From Lycocorax pyrrhopterus obiensis (taxonomy: Eukaryota > Chordata > Aves > Passeriformes > Paradisaeidae), in NCBI GenBank assembly GCA_014706295.1, contig JACSVZ010000037.1, positions 2,418,001 through 2,482,000 on the forward strand: a stretch of DNA of 64,000 nucleotides. Direction: 5' to 3'. Made by a program: the position numbers and the translations under genes. The number at the start of each line of letters is the position of its first letter. Within the stretch, counting starts at the first letter, position 1. The notes under the pieces are model-generated. The model saw only the letters and a program-made list of their open reading frames with translations, was not told the origin of the DNA and ran no database searches. Positions 63,989 through 64,000 of the stretch are shown piece after piece.

Positions 63989-64000
63989 GCTGCTTCCCTG
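63989..64000 (+). CDS. PANK4: Possible start of the next PANK4 exon, cut by the window edge
   Basis: After a TTCCCAG acceptor, 12 bases remain that would read Ala-Ala-Ser-Leu in phase 0, the phase left by the exon ending at 63817. Too short to prove. Confidence 0.45.

Overview
The window looks like avian nuclear DNA. It carries two CR1 LINE 3' ends (the typical bird interspersed repeat), short introns with GT-AG junctions, a GC-rich CpG-island promoter, and the gene order MMEL1 - HES5 cluster - PANK4. That order matches human 1p36.32 in reverse and, as I recall, chicken chromosome 21. I cannot tell the species from sequence alone.

Left third (1-22,050): MMEL1 on the + strand, a neprilysin-family membrane zinc endopeptidase. 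I could join 21 exons in one frame (701 residues plus stop); only the cytoplasmic tail, membrane anchor and first ectodomain residues are missing. Middle (22,050-26,200): mostly unassigned. On the - strand it holds one convincing TNF-receptor cysteine-rich exon and a possible transmembrane segment, where human synteny predicts TNFRSF14. Next to them lies a 1-kb run of three unrelated minisatellites.

The centre (26,500-47,300) is a HES5 (Notch effector bHLH-Orange repressor) cluster. Copy A (-) and copy B (+) are intact and divergently transcribed. Copy C (+), nearest PANK4, is decayed in its coding exons but keeps an almost perfect Notch-type promoter. All three share an inverted CCAAT box, an RBPJ site and a TATA box at nearly fixed spacing. 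Between the genes I find a family of at least five related non-coding elements (30.7, 31.8, 36.3, 42.1 and 43.8 kb). Each has an RBPJ-like site, then (in four of the five) a SOX-like site, then a GAAGTGTGCC-type box, then a CATCTG E-box. The first gap is 47 bp in three of them. This looks like a duplicated Notch/SOX/proneural enhancer battery and is the most interesting item here.

Right part (48,300-64,000): PANK4 (+), starting in a CpG island with the start codon inside a YY1-like motif. Fifteen exons join in frame (607 residues) and the gene runs off the right edge. An intron holds a mutated partial copy of exon 3, and intron 1 holds four ZNF143-like motifs about 50 bp apart in alternating orientation.
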